The translations under genes and the position numbers were made by a program. A stretch of DNA of 64,000 bases from CAWEYO01 sp963813315 (lineage in GTDB: Bacteria > Pseudomonadota > Alphaproteobacteria > Rhizobiales > Rhizobiaceae). The notes beneath the pieces were generated by a model, which was not told the origin of the DNA, ran no database searches, and saw nothing but the letters and a program-made list of their open reading frames with translations. Within the stretch, counting starts at the first letter, position 1. Each line of letters starts with the position of its first letter. The DNA is taken from assembly GCA_963813315.1 (NCBI GenBank), contig CAWEYO010000023.1, forward strand, positions 1 to 64,000. The letters run 5' to 3'. Positions 34,603-43,322 of this stretch are shown here, one piece after another.

Positions 34603-35613
34603 TCAATATTGGTCTTCGTAGCGCTTGGCCAGATCTTCGATGTTCTCCGGCGGCCAGTCCGGCACTTCCATGCCGAGATGCAGGCCCATCGCCGCGAGCA
34701 CTTCCTTGATCTCGTTCAGCGACTTGCGCCCGAAGTTCGGCGTGCGCAACATCTCAGCTTCGGTCTTCTGGATCAGGTCGCCGATATAGACGATATTGTC
34801 GTTCTTCAGGCAGTTTGCCGAACGCACCGAAAGCTCGAGTTCGTCGACCTTCTTGAGCAGCGCCGGATTGAATGCCAGTTCGGTCACCTGCTCGGCAGGC
34901 AGCTCCTTGGTCGGCTCCTCGAAATTGACGAACAGGCCAAGCTGGTCCTGTAGGATGCGGGCTGCAAAAGCGACTGCGTCCTCGCCTGTGATCGAACCGT
35001 CTGTCTCGATCGTCATGCTCAGCTTGTCATAGTCGAGAACCTGGCCTTCGCGGGTGTTCTCGACCTTGTACGACACCTTCTTGACCGGGGAGTAGAGGCT
35101 GTCGACCGGGATCAGGCCAATCGGCGCATCCTCGGCGCGATTGCGGTCGGCTGGTACATAACCCTTGCCGGTGTCGACCGTGAACTCCATGCGGATTTCA
35201 GCGCCCTCATCGAGCGTGCAGACGACATGGTCGGGATTGAGGATCTCGACATCGCCGACAGTCTGAATGTCACCGGCCGTCACGGTACCCGGACCCTGCT
35301 TGCGCACAACCATGCGCTTGGGACCGTCGCCCTCCATCTTGATGGCGATTTCCTTGATGTTCAGCACGATGTCGGTCACATCCTCGCGGACGCCCGCGAT
35401 CGAAGAGAATTCATGCAGAACGCCGTCGATCTGCACCGCCGTCACGGCAGCGCCGCGCAGCGAGGACAGAAGAACGCGGCGCAGCGCGTTGCCGAGAGTG
35501 AGGCCGAAGCCACGCTCCAGCGGCTCGGCGACGAGGGTCGTCAGCGTCTTCCTCTTCGACTGAAACTCTATTTTGTTCGGCTTGATCAGCTCTTGCCAAT
35601 TTTTCTGGATCAT
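34603..35613 (-). CDS. rpoA: DNA-directed RNA polymerase subunit alpha
   Basis: The product has 336 residues. The N-terminal domain, which starts polymerase assembly, contains PLERGFGLTLGNALRRVLLS. The C-terminal domain, which contacts promoter UP elements and activators, contains ELELSVRSANCLKNDNIVYI and EMLRTPNFGRKSLNEIKEVL. I start it at the ATG at 35,613 (MIQKNWQELIKPNK), with GGAAGAAAG upstream, and not at 35,640. The 131-base gap from rpsK contains a short palindromic repeat. It lies in the usual alphaproteobacterial order between rpsK and rplQ. Confidence 0.97.
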   Translation of the reverse strand: MIQKNWQELIKPNKIEFQSKRKTLTTLVAEPLERGFGLTLGNALRRVLLSSLRGAAVTAVQIDGVLHEFSSIAGVREDVTDIVLNIKEIAIKMEGDGPKRMVVRKQGPGTVTAGDIQTVGDVEILNPDHVVCTLDEGAEIRMEFTVDTGKGYVPADRNRAEDAPIGLIPVDSLYSPVKKVSYKVENTREGQVLDYDKLSMTIETDGSITGEDAVAFAARILQDQLGLFVNFEEPTKELPAEQVTELAFNPALLKKVDELELSVRSANCLKNDNIVYIGDLIQKTEAEMLRTPNFGRKSLNEIKEVLAAMGLHLGMEVPDWPPENIEDLAKRYEDQY

Positions 35614-35714
35614 TCTTTCTTCCTTCCGGCGGCCTGCCACTATCCAATCGTGACAGCCAATCTGGAAACCGCAGAGGAGCGATCGCGCGCTCGTGCAGTG
35701 GTTGAAAACGCTCT

Positions 35715-35747
35715 TTAGAGCGACGGACGCACGAGTCCGATGCTCTA
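35715..35747. repeat. Short palindrome carrying the rpsK stop codon
   Basis: On the minus strand, tagagcatcggac, a short loop and gtccgtcgctctaa form an imperfect hairpin. Its first TAG is the stop codon of rpsK. The end sequence tagagcatcgga is the same as that of the longer repeats beside prfB, so this looks like a minimal member of that family. Confidence 0.75.
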
Positions 35748-36134
35748 GACGCGGCGCTTCTTGCGCGGGCGGCAGCCATTGTGCGGGATCGGCGTCACGT
35801 CGCGGATCGACGTAATGGTGAAGCCCGCGGCCTGCAACGCACGGAGCGCCGATTCGCGGCCGGAGCCCGGACCGCAGACTTCGACCTCAAGCAAGCGCAT
35901 GCCGTGTTCCTGCGCTTTCTTGGCGCAATCCTCGGCGGCAACCTGTGCGGCGAACGGGGTGGACTTGCGCGAACCCTTGAAGCCCTGCGCACCGGCCGAT
36001 GACCAGGCAATCGTATTGCCCTGCGCGTCGGTAATGGTGATCATCGTGTTGTTGAAAGTCGAATTGACGTGCGCGACGCCGGACGAAATGTTTTTGCGCT
36101 CGCGGCGGCGAACACGCGTGGCTTCCTTGGCCAT
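35745..36134 (-). CDS. rpsK: 30S ribosomal protein S11
   Basis: The product has 129 residues and forms part of the platform of the small subunit near the mRNA exit. Family motifs include VAHVNSTFNNTMITITDAQG, IAWSSAGAQGFKGSRKSTPF and the basic end HNGCRPRKKRRV. The start is the ATG at 36,134; longer frames upstream run into intergenic sequence. Its stop codon lies within a palindromic repeat, so the 3' end of the coding sequence coincides with the edge of a mobile-looking repeat, while the protein itself ends as expected for S11. Confidence 0.97.
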   Translation of the reverse strand: MAKEATRVRRRERKNISSGVAHVNSTFNNTMITITDAQGNTIAWSSAGAQGFKGSRKSTPFAAQVAAEDCAKKAQEHGMRLLEVEVCGPGSGRESALRALQAAGFTITSIRDVTPIPHNGCRPRKKRRV

Positions 36135-36187
36135 GATAGTCCTTCCAGTTGATCTCGACACCGCCGTAATGCCAGCGGCTCCACCTT

Positions 36188-36268
36188 GGTGAATGGTCAA
36201 TGGCGAAATGGTGAATGGAAAAAAGCGACTTCAGCGCCTACCATTCACTAGTCACCATTCACTATTCC
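36188..36268. repeat. Palindromic repeat between rpsM and rpsK
   Basis: The left side ggtgaatggtcaatggcgaa, with a further ggtgaatgg, pairs with the right side ccattcactagtcaccattc read in the other direction, over a loop of about 25 bases. The motif gtgaatgg occurs several times in both orientations. It would fold in the operon transcript between two essential genes. Confidence 0.7.
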
Positions 36269-36274
36269 ACCGAC

Positions 36275-36643
36275 TTACTTCTTCTTCCCGGCGATCGCTT
36301 TGGCCGGGCCCTTGCGGGTGCGCGCATTTGTGTGCGTGCGTTGGCCGCGGACCGGCAGCGAACGGCGATGGCGCAGGCCGCGGTAGCAGCCAAGGTCCAT
36401 CAGGCGCTTGATGTTCATCGAAACTTCGCGGCGCAGGTCGCCTTCGACCCGATAATCGCGATCGATGGCTTCGCGGATCTGCAGCACTTCGGCGTCGGTG
36501 AGCTGGTTGACGCGGCGTTCAGCCGGAATGCCGACCTTCTCCACGATCTCCGAAGCGAACTTCGGCCCGATGCCGTGAATATACTGCAGCGCAATGACGA
36601 CGCGCTTGTTTGTAGGAATGTTGACGCCGGCAATACGGGCCAT
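36275..36643 (-). CDS. rpsM: 30S ribosomal protein S13
   Basis: The product has 122 residues. The sequence opens MARIAGVNIPTNKRVVIALQ, continues YIHGIGPKFASEIVEKVGIP, and ends in the conserved GQRTHTNARTRKGPAKAIAG and a Lys tail. S13 lies in the head of the small subunit and contacts tRNA and L5. The ATG at 36,643 gives the family N-terminus; the longer frame adds 41 unrelated residues. A 182-base gap separates it from adk, long enough for an internal promoter. No rpmJ gene lies between secY and rpsM. Confidence 0.97.
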   Translation of the reverse strand: MARIAGVNIPTNKRVVIALQYIHGIGPKFASEIVEKVGIPAERRVNQLTDAEVLQIREAIDRDYRVEGDLRREVSMNIKRLMDLGCYRGLRHRRSLPVRGQRTHTNARTRKGPAKAIAGKKK

Positions 36644-36825
36644 CTTCTTCTCCATCTGAGCCGGCAAGCCGGCGATTGCGTTGCCCCGCGTCCGGTGGAG
36701 GCCGGCCCTTGCGGGTTCTCTTCTCGGTACAAGCTCTTGAAGTCCTCGCGGACCGGCAAGCCTCATACCTGATTGGGAGACGGGCCGCTATAGTCCAGCA
36801 GACCGAAGTAGTCAACCGTCTCCAT

Positions 36826-37488
36826 CTATTTTTTCCGACCGGCCCGTTTCAGTACCGCTTCTATTTCAGCGGTGACCGAATCCATGTCTGCCATGCCGTC
36901 AACACTGCGCAGCTTGTGCTTGGCATAGTAGTAGCCGATCAGCGGCGAAGTATCCTTGTAGTATGCTTGCAGGCGCGTCCTTAGCGTCTCGGCATTGTCA
37001 TCGGGCCGTCGTTTGAACTCGGTTGAACCGCATTTGTCGCAAACGCCGATGACCTTCGGCACCCGGTTGGTGTCGTGATACCCGGTACCGCATCTTGCGC
37101 AGGTGTAGCGGCCGGCAATGCGGTCGACAAGAACGTCGTCGTCGACCTTGATTTCGATTACCACGTCGAGGTGCTGATCCTTGGCGCCAAGGATGGCCTC
37201 CAGCGCGTCCGCTTGTGCCAGCGTGCGCGGATAGCCATCGAGGATGAAGCCGTTGACGCAGTCCGACGCGTCGATCCGCTCCGCAACTATGTCGTTGACG
37301 ATCTCGTCGGAAACGAGCTTGCCGGCTTCCATCACGGCCTTGGCGCGCTTGCCAACCTGGGTTTCGGCTTTCACGGCGGCACGCAGCATGTCACCTGTGG
37401 AGAGCTGCGGGATGGCGTGTCTTTCTACCAGCCTTTGTGCTTGCGTCCCTTTGCCTGCTCCCGGCGGCCCAAGCAAAATTAGTCTCAT
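36826..37488 (-). CDS. adk: Adenylate kinase
   Basis: The enzyme interconverts ATP, AMP and ADP. The product has 220 residues. The P-loop is LLGPPGAGKGTQAQRL, the AMP-binding region includes LSTGDMLRAAVKAETQVGKR, and the signature FILDGYPRTLAQADALEAIL is present. The long LID carries four cysteines (CARCGTGYH and CDKCGSTEF), as in zinc-binding adenylate kinases. Its ATG overlaps the secY stop as ATGA. The place between secY and rpsM is usual for this group. Confidence 0.97.
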   Translation of the reverse strand: MRLILLGPPGAGKGTQAQRLVERHAIPQLSTGDMLRAAVKAETQVGKRAKAVMEAGKLVSDEIVNDIVAERIDASDCVNGFILDGYPRTLAQADALEAILGAKDQHLDVVIEIKVDDDVLVDRIAGRYTCARCGTGYHDTNRVPKVIGVCDKCGSTEFKRRPDDNAETLRTRLQAYYKDTSPLIGYYYAKHKLRSVDGMADMDSVTAEIEAVLKRAGRKK

Positions 37489-38826
37489 CGTCCTCTCTTG
37501 CCCCCACGGAGCTTCGACTTCTTGATAAGCCCTTCATATTGGTGGGCAATCAGGTGACCTTGAATTTGCGCAACCGTATCGAGCGTGACGCTCACCACGA
37601 TCAGCAGAGATGTGCCGCCCAGATAGAACGGAACGCCAGTCGCGGATATCAAAAATTCGGGCAGCAAGCAGACCAGCACAAGGTAGATCGCGCCGATCAC
37701 CGTAATGCGGGTAAGCACGTAGTCGATATATTGCGCGGTGCGCTCGCCCGGCCGATATCCGGGGATGAAACCGGAATGTTTCTTCAGCTGGTCAGCGGTG
37801 TCCTTGGGGTTAAAGACGATCGCCGTATAGAAGAACGCGAAGAAGACGATCATTGCGGCATAGAGCGCCATGTACAGCGGCTGGCCATGTCCAAGCGAGG
37901 CGAGCACCATGCTTGCCCAGCCCGGCAACGTCGTCAAATTGGAGAAGCCCGCCAGCGTCGCCGGCAGGAGCAGCAGCGAGGAGGCAAAGATCGGCGGGAT
38001 GACGCCCGACGTATTGAGCTTCAGGGGCAAGTGCGACGTATCGCCCTGAAACATGCGGTTGCCCACCTGCCGCTTCGGATACTGGATGAGCAGACGGCGC
38101 TGCGCGCGTTCGAAGAACACGATCACGCCGATCACGACGATAGCCAGCACGATGATCGCCAGAATCAGACCGGTCGAGAGTGCGCCCGTGCGGCCGAGTT
38201 CCAGTGTTCCGCTGATGGCGTGCGGCAGGCCGGCCACGATGCCCGAGAAAATAATCAGCGAAATGCCGTTGCCGATGCCGCGCGCGGTTATCTGCTCGCC
38301 GAGCCACATCAGGAACATCGTGCCGCCGACCAGCGTGACGACGGCCGACAGGCGGAAGAACCAGCCCGGATCGGTCACGATCCCGCTGCCACCCTCCAGA
38401 CCGACGGAAATGCCGTAGGCCTGAACCATCGCCAAAAGCACGGTGCCGTATCGCGTGTACTGGTTGATGACCTTGCGGCCCTGCTCGCCTTCCTTCTTGA
38501 GCGCTTCAAGCGTCGGGATGACCGACGTCATGAGCTGCATGATGATGGATGCGGAGATGTACGGCATGATGCCAAGCGCGAAGATTGCCATGCGCTCCAC
38601 CGCGCCGCCCGAAAACATGTTGAACATGCCAAGCACGCCGCCGCTCTGTTGCTGGAACGCGTGAGCGAAAGCCTCGGGATTGATACCCGGCAGCGGGATG
38701 TAGGTACCGAGTTCGGTAAACGAGAAGCGCGCCGAGCGTGAACCAGATGCGCTTCTTCAGGTCTTCCGCCTTGGCGAAAGCCGCAAAATTGAGATTGGAA
38801 GCAAGCTGTTCCGCTGCCGATGCCAT
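37485..38826 (-). CDS. secY: Protein translocase subunit SecY, with a one-base frameshift near 38,715
   Basis: This is the channel subunit of the SecYEG translocon in the inner membrane, ten transmembrane helices. The reading starts at the ATG at 38,826 (MASAAEQLASNLNFAAFAKA) and should go ALLVYRLGTYIPLPGINPEA. Instead an extra base in cgaactcgg shifts the frame at about 38,715. From there the correct protein continues in the next frame (FQQQSGGVLGMFNMFSGGAV) to 37,485. Joined, it has 446 residues, normal for the family. SecY is essential and nothing suggests programmed frameshifting, so I take this as a base-calling or assembly error. Its stop overlaps adk. Confidence 0.95.
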
Positions 38827-38950
38827 GAAGAATTCTCCCGTCACGCAGGTAAGCCGCCCGGTGGGCGCGCGTGTCGCCGAAGCCACGAGATAGGCTGCGG
38901 CCGGCAAAGATGCAAGCGGCGGCCAAAGGCCGCCGGTTTGTCAAGTCGCC

Positions 38951-39424
38951 TTACTCGGCGGTTGCCTGGTCCGGTAGCTTCACCGTCCCCCCGGCTTTCT
39001 CGACCTTTTCGATCGCAGCCTTCGAGGCGCCCTCGATCTCGAATGCAAGCTTCGCCTTCAGTTCGCCGTCGCTCAGCAGTCGCACACCGTCCTTGGCACG
39101 GCGAATCACGCCTGCCTCAACGAGGGCCGCAACCGTTACGGTCGCCTTGGCATCGAGCTTCTTGGCTTCCACGGCTGCCTGGATGCGCGCCAGCGAAACG
39201 ATATTGAAGTCCTTGGCGAAGATGTTCTTGAAGCCGCGCTTCGGCAGGCGGCGGTAGAGCGGCATCTGGCCGCCCTCGAAGCCGTTGATCGCCACGCCGG
39301 AACGGGCCTTCTGGCCCTTCACGCCGCGGCCGGCGGTCTTGCCCGAGCCTGAGCCAATACCGCGGCCAAGACGCTTCTTGGAGTGCGTCGCGCCTTCGTT
39401 GTCGCGCAGATCGTTGAGTTTCAT
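38951..39424 (-). CDS. rplO: 50S ribosomal protein L15
   Basis: The product has 157 residues. The Gly- and Arg-rich N-terminus (KRLGRGIGSGSGKTAGRGVK) threads through 23S rRNA, and the C-terminal globular part holds FEGGQMPLYRRLPKRGFKN. The order rpmD-rplO-secY is the standard spc layout. It lies 22 bases after rpmD and 124 bases before secY. Confidence 0.97.
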   Translation of the reverse strand: MKLNDLRDNEGATHSKKRLGRGIGSGSGKTAGRGVKGQKARSGVAINGFEGGQMPLYRRLPKRGFKNIFAKDFNIVSLARIQAAVEAKKLDAKATVTVAALVEAGVIRRAKDGVRLLSDGELKAKLAFEIEGASKAAIEKVEKAGGTVKLPDQATAE

Positions 39425-39446
39425 GGTTGTTCTCCTGCGCTTGGGC

Positions 39447-39644
39447 TTAGGGCTCGTCCACGACGCGGACGAGATGCTTCACCGAAGCGATCATGCCGCG
39501 CACCGAGGCGCTGTCCTCAAGGGTGCTGCGGCGATGCAGCTTGTTCAGGCCGAGCCCGACCAGCGTCGCTCGCTGCTCCTTCGGCCGGCGGATCGGGCTA
39601 CCGATCTGCTCGACGGTAATCGTCATGGTTGCTTTCTTGGACAT
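39447..39644 (-). CDS. rpmD: 50S ribosomal protein L30
   Basis: The product has 65 residues: ITVEQIGSPIRRPKEQRATL, then VGLGLNKLHRRSTLEDSASV. This matches L30 in length and motif (GLGLNKLHR). It lies between rpsE and rplO with short gaps, as expected. Confidence 0.96.
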   Translation of the reverse strand: MSKKATMTITVEQIGSPIRRPKEQRATLVGLGLNKLHRRSTLEDSASVRGMIASVKHLVRVVDEP

Positions 39645-39673
39645 GGTCCTAATCCTTGGTCAGACGCTGCGGA

Positions 39674-40237
39674 CTATTCGTCCGCGGCAACCGCGGTTCC
39701 GCGGCGAGCCTGGAGCGTCGAATACTTGATGCCTCGTTGTGCAGCCACATCCTTCGGGTGCAACTGGCTCTTCAGAGCATCGAACGTGGCGCGGACCATG
39801 TTGTATGGGTTCGACGAGCCCATCGACTTGGCAACCACGTCGTGCATGCCGAGCGTTTCGAAAACGGCGCGCATCGGGCCGCCGGCAATAATGCCGGTAC
39901 CCGGCTTCGCTGCGCGCAGAAGGACGCGGCCAGCGCCCCAGCGGCCCTCAACGTCGTGATGCAGAGTGCGGCCCGAACGAAGCGGCACGAAGATCAACTC
40001 GCGCTTCGCCGATTCGGTTGCCTTGCGTATGGCTTCCGGCACCTCGCGTGCCTTGCCGTGACCGAAGCCAACGCGGCCCTTCTGGTCGCCGACGACAACG
40101 AGTGCGGCAAAACCGAACCGCCGGCCGCCTTTTACGACTTTGGCGACGCGGTTGATGTGGACGAGCTTGTCGACGAATTCACTGTCGCGCTCTTCGCGGT
40201 CGCGGCCGCGACCTCCGTCCCTGCGTTCTTGTGCCAT
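39674..40237 (-). CDS. rpsE: 30S ribosomal protein S5
   Basis: The product has 187 residues. The Arg- and Asp-rich N-terminal extension (ERRDGGRGRDREERDSEF) precedes the double-stranded-RNA-like domain (VHINRVAKVVKGGRRFGFAA) and the C-terminal domain with KPGTGIIAGGPMRAVFETLG. S5 takes part in decoding accuracy and helicase activity at the mRNA entry. Confidence 0.97.
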   Translation of the reverse strand: MAQERRDGGRGRDREERDSEFVDKLVHINRVAKVVKGGRRFGFAALVVVGDQKGRVGFGHGKAREVPEAIRKATESAKRELIFVPLRSGRTLHHDVEGRWGAGRVLLRAAKPGTGIIAGGPMRAVFETLGMHDVVAKSMGSSNPYNMVRATFDALKSQLHPKDVAAQRGIKYSTLQARRGTAVAADE

Positions 40238-40312
40238 TATCCTGTTCCTTGTTCTTTTCCGGAAGCACAGTTGAGATGATGATCAGGCGATCTTTCTCGC
40301 CGGACCGGTGTA

Positions 40313-40672
40313 TCAGAAGCTCAGACCGCCCTCGCGGGCCGCTTCTGCAAGAGCCTTGACGCGGCCGTGATAGATGTACGGCCCGCGGTCGAAGACGACC
40401 TCCTTGACGCCGGCCTTTGATGCACGCTCGGCGATCAGCTTGCCGACTGCCGCTGCGGCAGCCGCGTCGGCGCCGGTTTTGAGCGCACCCTTGACGTCTT
40501 TCTCCATGGTGGAGGCGGCGACGAGCGTATGGCCCTTGGTGTCGTCGATGATCTGCGCATAGATGTTTTTCGACGAACGGTAGACCGAAAGGCGCAGACG
40601 GTCGCCGGAGACCTTCTTGAGCTGGCGGCGAACGCGTGCGGCGCGGCGCTGGGTGGATTCCTTCGAAGCCAT
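40313..40672 (-). CDS. rplR: 50S ribosomal protein L18
   Basis: The product has 119 residues. RLSVYRSSKNIYAQIIDDTK and the C-terminal VVFDRGPYIYHGRVKALAEA, then AREGGLSF, are conserved. L18 binds 5S rRNA in the central protuberance. It lies 27 bases after rplF. Confidence 0.97.
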   Translation of the reverse strand: MASKESTQRRAARVRRQLKKVSGDRLRLSVYRSSKNIYAQIIDDTKGHTLVAASTMEKDVKGALKTGADAAAAAAVGKLIAERASKAGVKEVVFDRGPYIYHGRVKALAEAAREGGLSF

Positions 40673-40699
40673 GGCTTTGATTCCTTGCCGATACCGGCC

Positions 40700-41233
40700 C
40701 TACTTCTTCTTGCCTTCTTTGCGGACGATCTTCTCGCCCGCATACCGCACGCCCTTGCCCTTGTACGGCTCGGGACCGCGATATTTGCGGATTTCCGCGG
40801 CAACCTGACCAACTTGCTGCTTGTCGATACCCGTAACCGTGATTTCGGTAGGCTTCGACACCGTGATCGTGATGCCCTGCGGCGTTTCGTAGACCACGTC
40901 GTGACTGAACCCAAGCGCAAGCTGAAGGTTCTTGCCCTGCATGGTCGCACGATAGCCGACGCCAGTGATTTCGAGCTTCCTTTCGAAGCCGTCCTTCACA
41001 CCCTGCAGGATGTTGACGATTTGGGTGCGCGACATGCCCCACTTGGCGCGCGCGTCCTTTGTCTGGTCCTTTGGCTCAACGGCGATCTCGCCGTTGTCCA
41101 ACTTCACCAGCACTTCGTCATTGACGACGAATTTCAGCTCGCCCTTTGGGCCATTAGCCGTCACGGTCTGTCCGGAGACGGTTGCCGTCACGCCTTGCGG
41201 CAGCTGAACCGGTTTCTTGCCAATACGAGACAT
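40700..41233 (-). CDS. rplF: 50S ribosomal protein L6
   Basis: The product has 177 residues: MSRIGKKPVQLPQGVTATVS at the start, and the conserved C-terminal signature GPEPYKGKGVRYAGEKIVRK. Two similar alpha/beta domains are expected, near the factor-binding site of the large subunit. The gap to rpsH is 39 bases. Confidence 0.97.
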   Translation of the reverse strand: MSRIGKKPVQLPQGVTATVSGQTVTANGPKGELKFVVNDEVLVKLDNGEIAVEPKDQTKDARAKWGMSRTQIVNILQGVKDGFERKLEITGVGYRATMQGKNLQLALGFSHDVVYETPQGITITVSKPTEITVTGIDKQQVGQVAAEIRKYRGPEPYKGKGVRYAGEKIVRKEGKKK

Positions 41234-41272
41234 TGTCTTGTCCTCGTTCCTGTTCTTTTTCTGCCGGCCAGA

Positions 41273-41671
41273 TCAGAAAATCTGGCAGAGGATCTCTCCG
41301 CCGACATTCTGTTCGCGCGCTTCGTGATCCGCCATCACCCCCTTGGGCGTGGAGAGGATCGAGATTCCGAGGCCATTAGCGACCTGCGGGATCGACTTGA
41401 CCGACACGTATACACGACGGCCAGGCTTCGAAACGCGGGCGATCTCACGGATCACCGGCTGGCCATCGAAGTACTTCAACTCGATCTCGATCTCCGACTT
41501 GCCGTTCTCGAAATCGACCTGGCTGTAGTCGCGGATATAGCCTTCCGACTTGAGCACGTCGAGGACACGGGCGCGCAGGCGCGAGGCCGGCGTCGACACC
41601 TTCGGCTTCTTGCGGCCGTAGGCGTTGCGGATGCGGGTCAGCATATCGCCGAGGGGATCATTCATGGACAT
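41273..41671 (-). CDS. rpsH: 30S ribosomal protein S8
   Basis: The product has 132 residues. The start MSMNDPLGDMLTRIRNAYGR and the end LGISILSTPKGVMADHEARE, followed by NVGGEILCQIF, are typical. S8 binds the central domain of 16S rRNA and in enterobacteria represses the spc operon; whether it does so here is unknown. Confidence 0.97.
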   Translation of the reverse strand: MSMNDPLGDMLTRIRNAYGRKKPKVSTPASRLRARVLDVLKSEGYIRDYSQVDFENGKSEIEIELKYFDGQPVIREIARVSKPGRRVYVSVKSIPQVANGLGISILSTPKGVMADHEAREQNVGGEILCQIF

Positions 41672-41683
41672 GTGTCGCCCTCC

Positions 41684-41989
41684 TTACCAGCTCGACTTCA
41701 CAAGGCCCGGGACCAGGCCACTATTGCCCAGGTCACGAAGCGCAATGCGCGACATCTTCAGCTTGCGATAATAGGCACGCGGACGCCCTGTCACCTCGCA
41801 ACGGTTGCGGATGCGGGTCTTGGCCGAATTGCGCGGCAGCGCGGCGAGCTTGAGCTGCGCGCGGAAGCGCTCCTCGATCGGGAGCTTCTGGTCCATGACC
41901 GCATCCTTGAGGGCCTTACGCTTTGCAGCGTAACGGTCCACAAGCTTGCGGCGCCTGTTGTTCTTTTCGACTGAGCTGGTCTTTGCCAT
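41684..41989 (-). CDS. rpsN: 30S ribosomal protein S14
   Basis: The product has 101 residues, the long, zinc-free type of S14. The motif RCEVTGRPRAYYRKLKMSRI has lost the cysteine pairs of the short zinc-binding form (only one Cys remains). The C-terminus GLVPGLVKSSW is usual for this group. I start at the ATG at 41,989 (MAKTSSVEKNNRRRK); longer frames run into rplE. Confidence 0.97.
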   Translation of the reverse strand: MAKTSSVEKNNRRRKLVDRYAAKRKALKDAVMDQKLPIEERFRAQLKLAALPRNSAKTRIRNRCEVTGRPRAYYRKLKMSRIALRDLGNSGLVPGLVKSSW

Positions 41990-42017
41990 TTCAGATTTTT
42001 TCCTTTTCTCGCTGCCG

Positions 42018-42575
42018 TTACTGCCGGAAGGGGAAGTTGAAGGCTTTGAGCAGTGCCCGTGCCTCGTCGTCCGTCTTGGCAGTCGTACAAACGATGATGT
42101 CCATTCCCCAGATCTGGTCGACCTTGTCGTAGTTGATCTCGGGGAAAACGATGTGTTCCTTGATGCCCATGGCATAGTTGCCCCAGCCGTCAAAGCTCTT
42201 CGGGTTCAGACCACGGAAGTCTCGGACGCGCGGCAGCGCGATCGTGACAAGGCGGTCCAGGAACTCGTACATGCGCTCCTTGCGGAGCGTTACCTTGGCA
42301 CCGATCGGCATCTGTTCGCGCACCTTGAAGCCGGCAATCGACTTGCGGGCGCGCGTGACCACAGGTTTCTGGCCCGCGATGAGGGCAAGGTCCTCGGCGG
42401 CGACGGACGGTTTCTTGGAATCCGCCGTGGCTTCGCCGATACCCATGTTGATGACGATCTTGTCGAGGCGCGGTACCTGCATCTCGTTGTCGTAGTTGAA
42501 CTGCTCGAGCAGCGCCTTTCGGATCTGCTCGTTATATTGCTTCTTCAAGCGAGGCTCGTACTGTGCCTTAGCCAT
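42018..42575 (-). CDS. rplE: 50S ribosomal protein L5
   Basis: The product has 185 residues. RLDKIVINMGIGEATADSKK and RDFRGLNPKSFDGWGNYAMG are conserved L5 motifs. L5 binds 5S rRNA and bridges to S13. The ATG at 42,575 lies inside the end of rplX (eight-base overlap), which suggests translational coupling. Confidence 0.97.
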   Translation of the reverse strand: MAKAQYEPRLKKQYNEQIRKALLEQFNYDNEMQVPRLDKIVINMGIGEATADSKKPSVAAEDLALIAGQKPVVTRARKSIAGFKVREQMPIGAKVTLRKERMYEFLDRLVTIALPRVRDFRGLNPKSFDGWGNYAMGIKEHIVFPEINYDKVDQIWGMDIIVCTTAKTDDEARALLKAFNFPFRQ

Positions 42576-42882
42576 TGATGACTTCTCCCGAGCGCTTCGC
42601 CACGCGCACCTTCTTGCCATCCTTCTGGATCTGGAAGCCGACGCGGGTCGGCTTGCCATCCTTCGGGTCGGCCAGCGCAATGTTCGACAGGTGAATCGGC
42701 GCTTCCTTGGTGATGATCCCGCCCTCCTGGGCCTGGGTCTGCTTCTGGTGACGGCGCACAAGGTTCACGCCCCGAACGACGGCCTTGTCGTCCTTCGGCA
42801 TCATGCGCACCACTTCGCCGGTACGGCCCTTGTCCTTGCCGGCCAGGACGACGACCTTGTCGCCTTTGCGGATCTTCTGCAT
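42568..42882 (-). CDS. rplX: 50S ribosomal protein L24
   Basis: The product has 104 residues with an N-terminal KOW motif (KGDKVVVLAGKDKGRTGEVV). The later VNLVRRHQKQTQAQEGGIIT is typical. L24 starts large-subunit assembly at the 5' part of 23S rRNA. The gap to rplN is 12 bases, and its end overlaps rplE. Confidence 0.97.
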   Translation of the reverse strand: MQKIRKGDKVVVLAGKDKGRTGEVVRMMPKDDKAVVRGVNLVRRHQKQTQAQEGGIITKEAPIHLSNIALADPKDGKPTRVGFQIQKDGKKVRVAKRSGEVING

Positions 42883-42894
42883 TTTTCCGGCTCC

Positions 42895-43263
42895 TTACAG
42901 CACTTCAGGCGCGAGCGAGATGATCTTCATGTGGTTCTTGGCGCGAAGTTCGCGCGGAACCGGCCCAAAGATACGCGTGCCGATCGGCTCTTTCTTGTTG
43001 TCGACGAGAACGGCCGCGTTCTTGTCAAAGCGGATCACGCTGCCGTCCGGGCGGCGGATGTCCTTGGCCGTGCGAACCACGACCGCCTTCATCACATCGC
43101 CCTTCTTGACGCGGCCGCGCGGAATGGCTTCCTTGATCGACACCACGATGATGTCCCCCACAGAAGCGTATTTCCGCTTCGAGCCGCCCAGCACCTTGAT
43201 GCACATGACACGACGGGCACCGGAATTGTCCGCGACGTCGAGGTTTGTTTGCATCTGAATCAT
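42895..43263 (-). CDS. rplN: 50S ribosomal protein L14
   Basis: The product has 122 residues. MIQMQTNLDVADNSGARRVM, then CIKVLGGSKRKYASVGDIIV, and the C-terminal KIISLAPEVL match L14, which lies at the subunit interface. The 59-base gap from rpsQ has no notable structure. Confidence 0.97.
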   Translation of the reverse strand: MIQMQTNLDVADNSGARRVMCIKVLGGSKRKYASVGDIIVVSIKEAIPRGRVKKGDVMKAVVVRTAKDIRRPDGSVIRFDKNAAVLVDNKKEPIGTRIFGPVPRELRAKNHMKIISLAPEVL

Positions 43264-43322
43264 GACTGGCCTTCTTTCCTATCGGGACGGGCGTAGCGCC
43301 CTCCCCGGCTGATCCAAATTCG

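Noticed and set aside
38700..38730. Programmed frameshift in secY
   Set aside because: There is no stop codon in slippery context and no internal Shine-Dalgarno sequence of the prfB kind, and no such mechanism is known for secY. A sequence error is simpler.
37437..38741. A 434-codon open frame opposite secY and the adk start
   Set aside because: Very rich in Arg, His, Asp and Gln, without hydrophobic segments or motifs, while secY and adk are clear on the minus strand.
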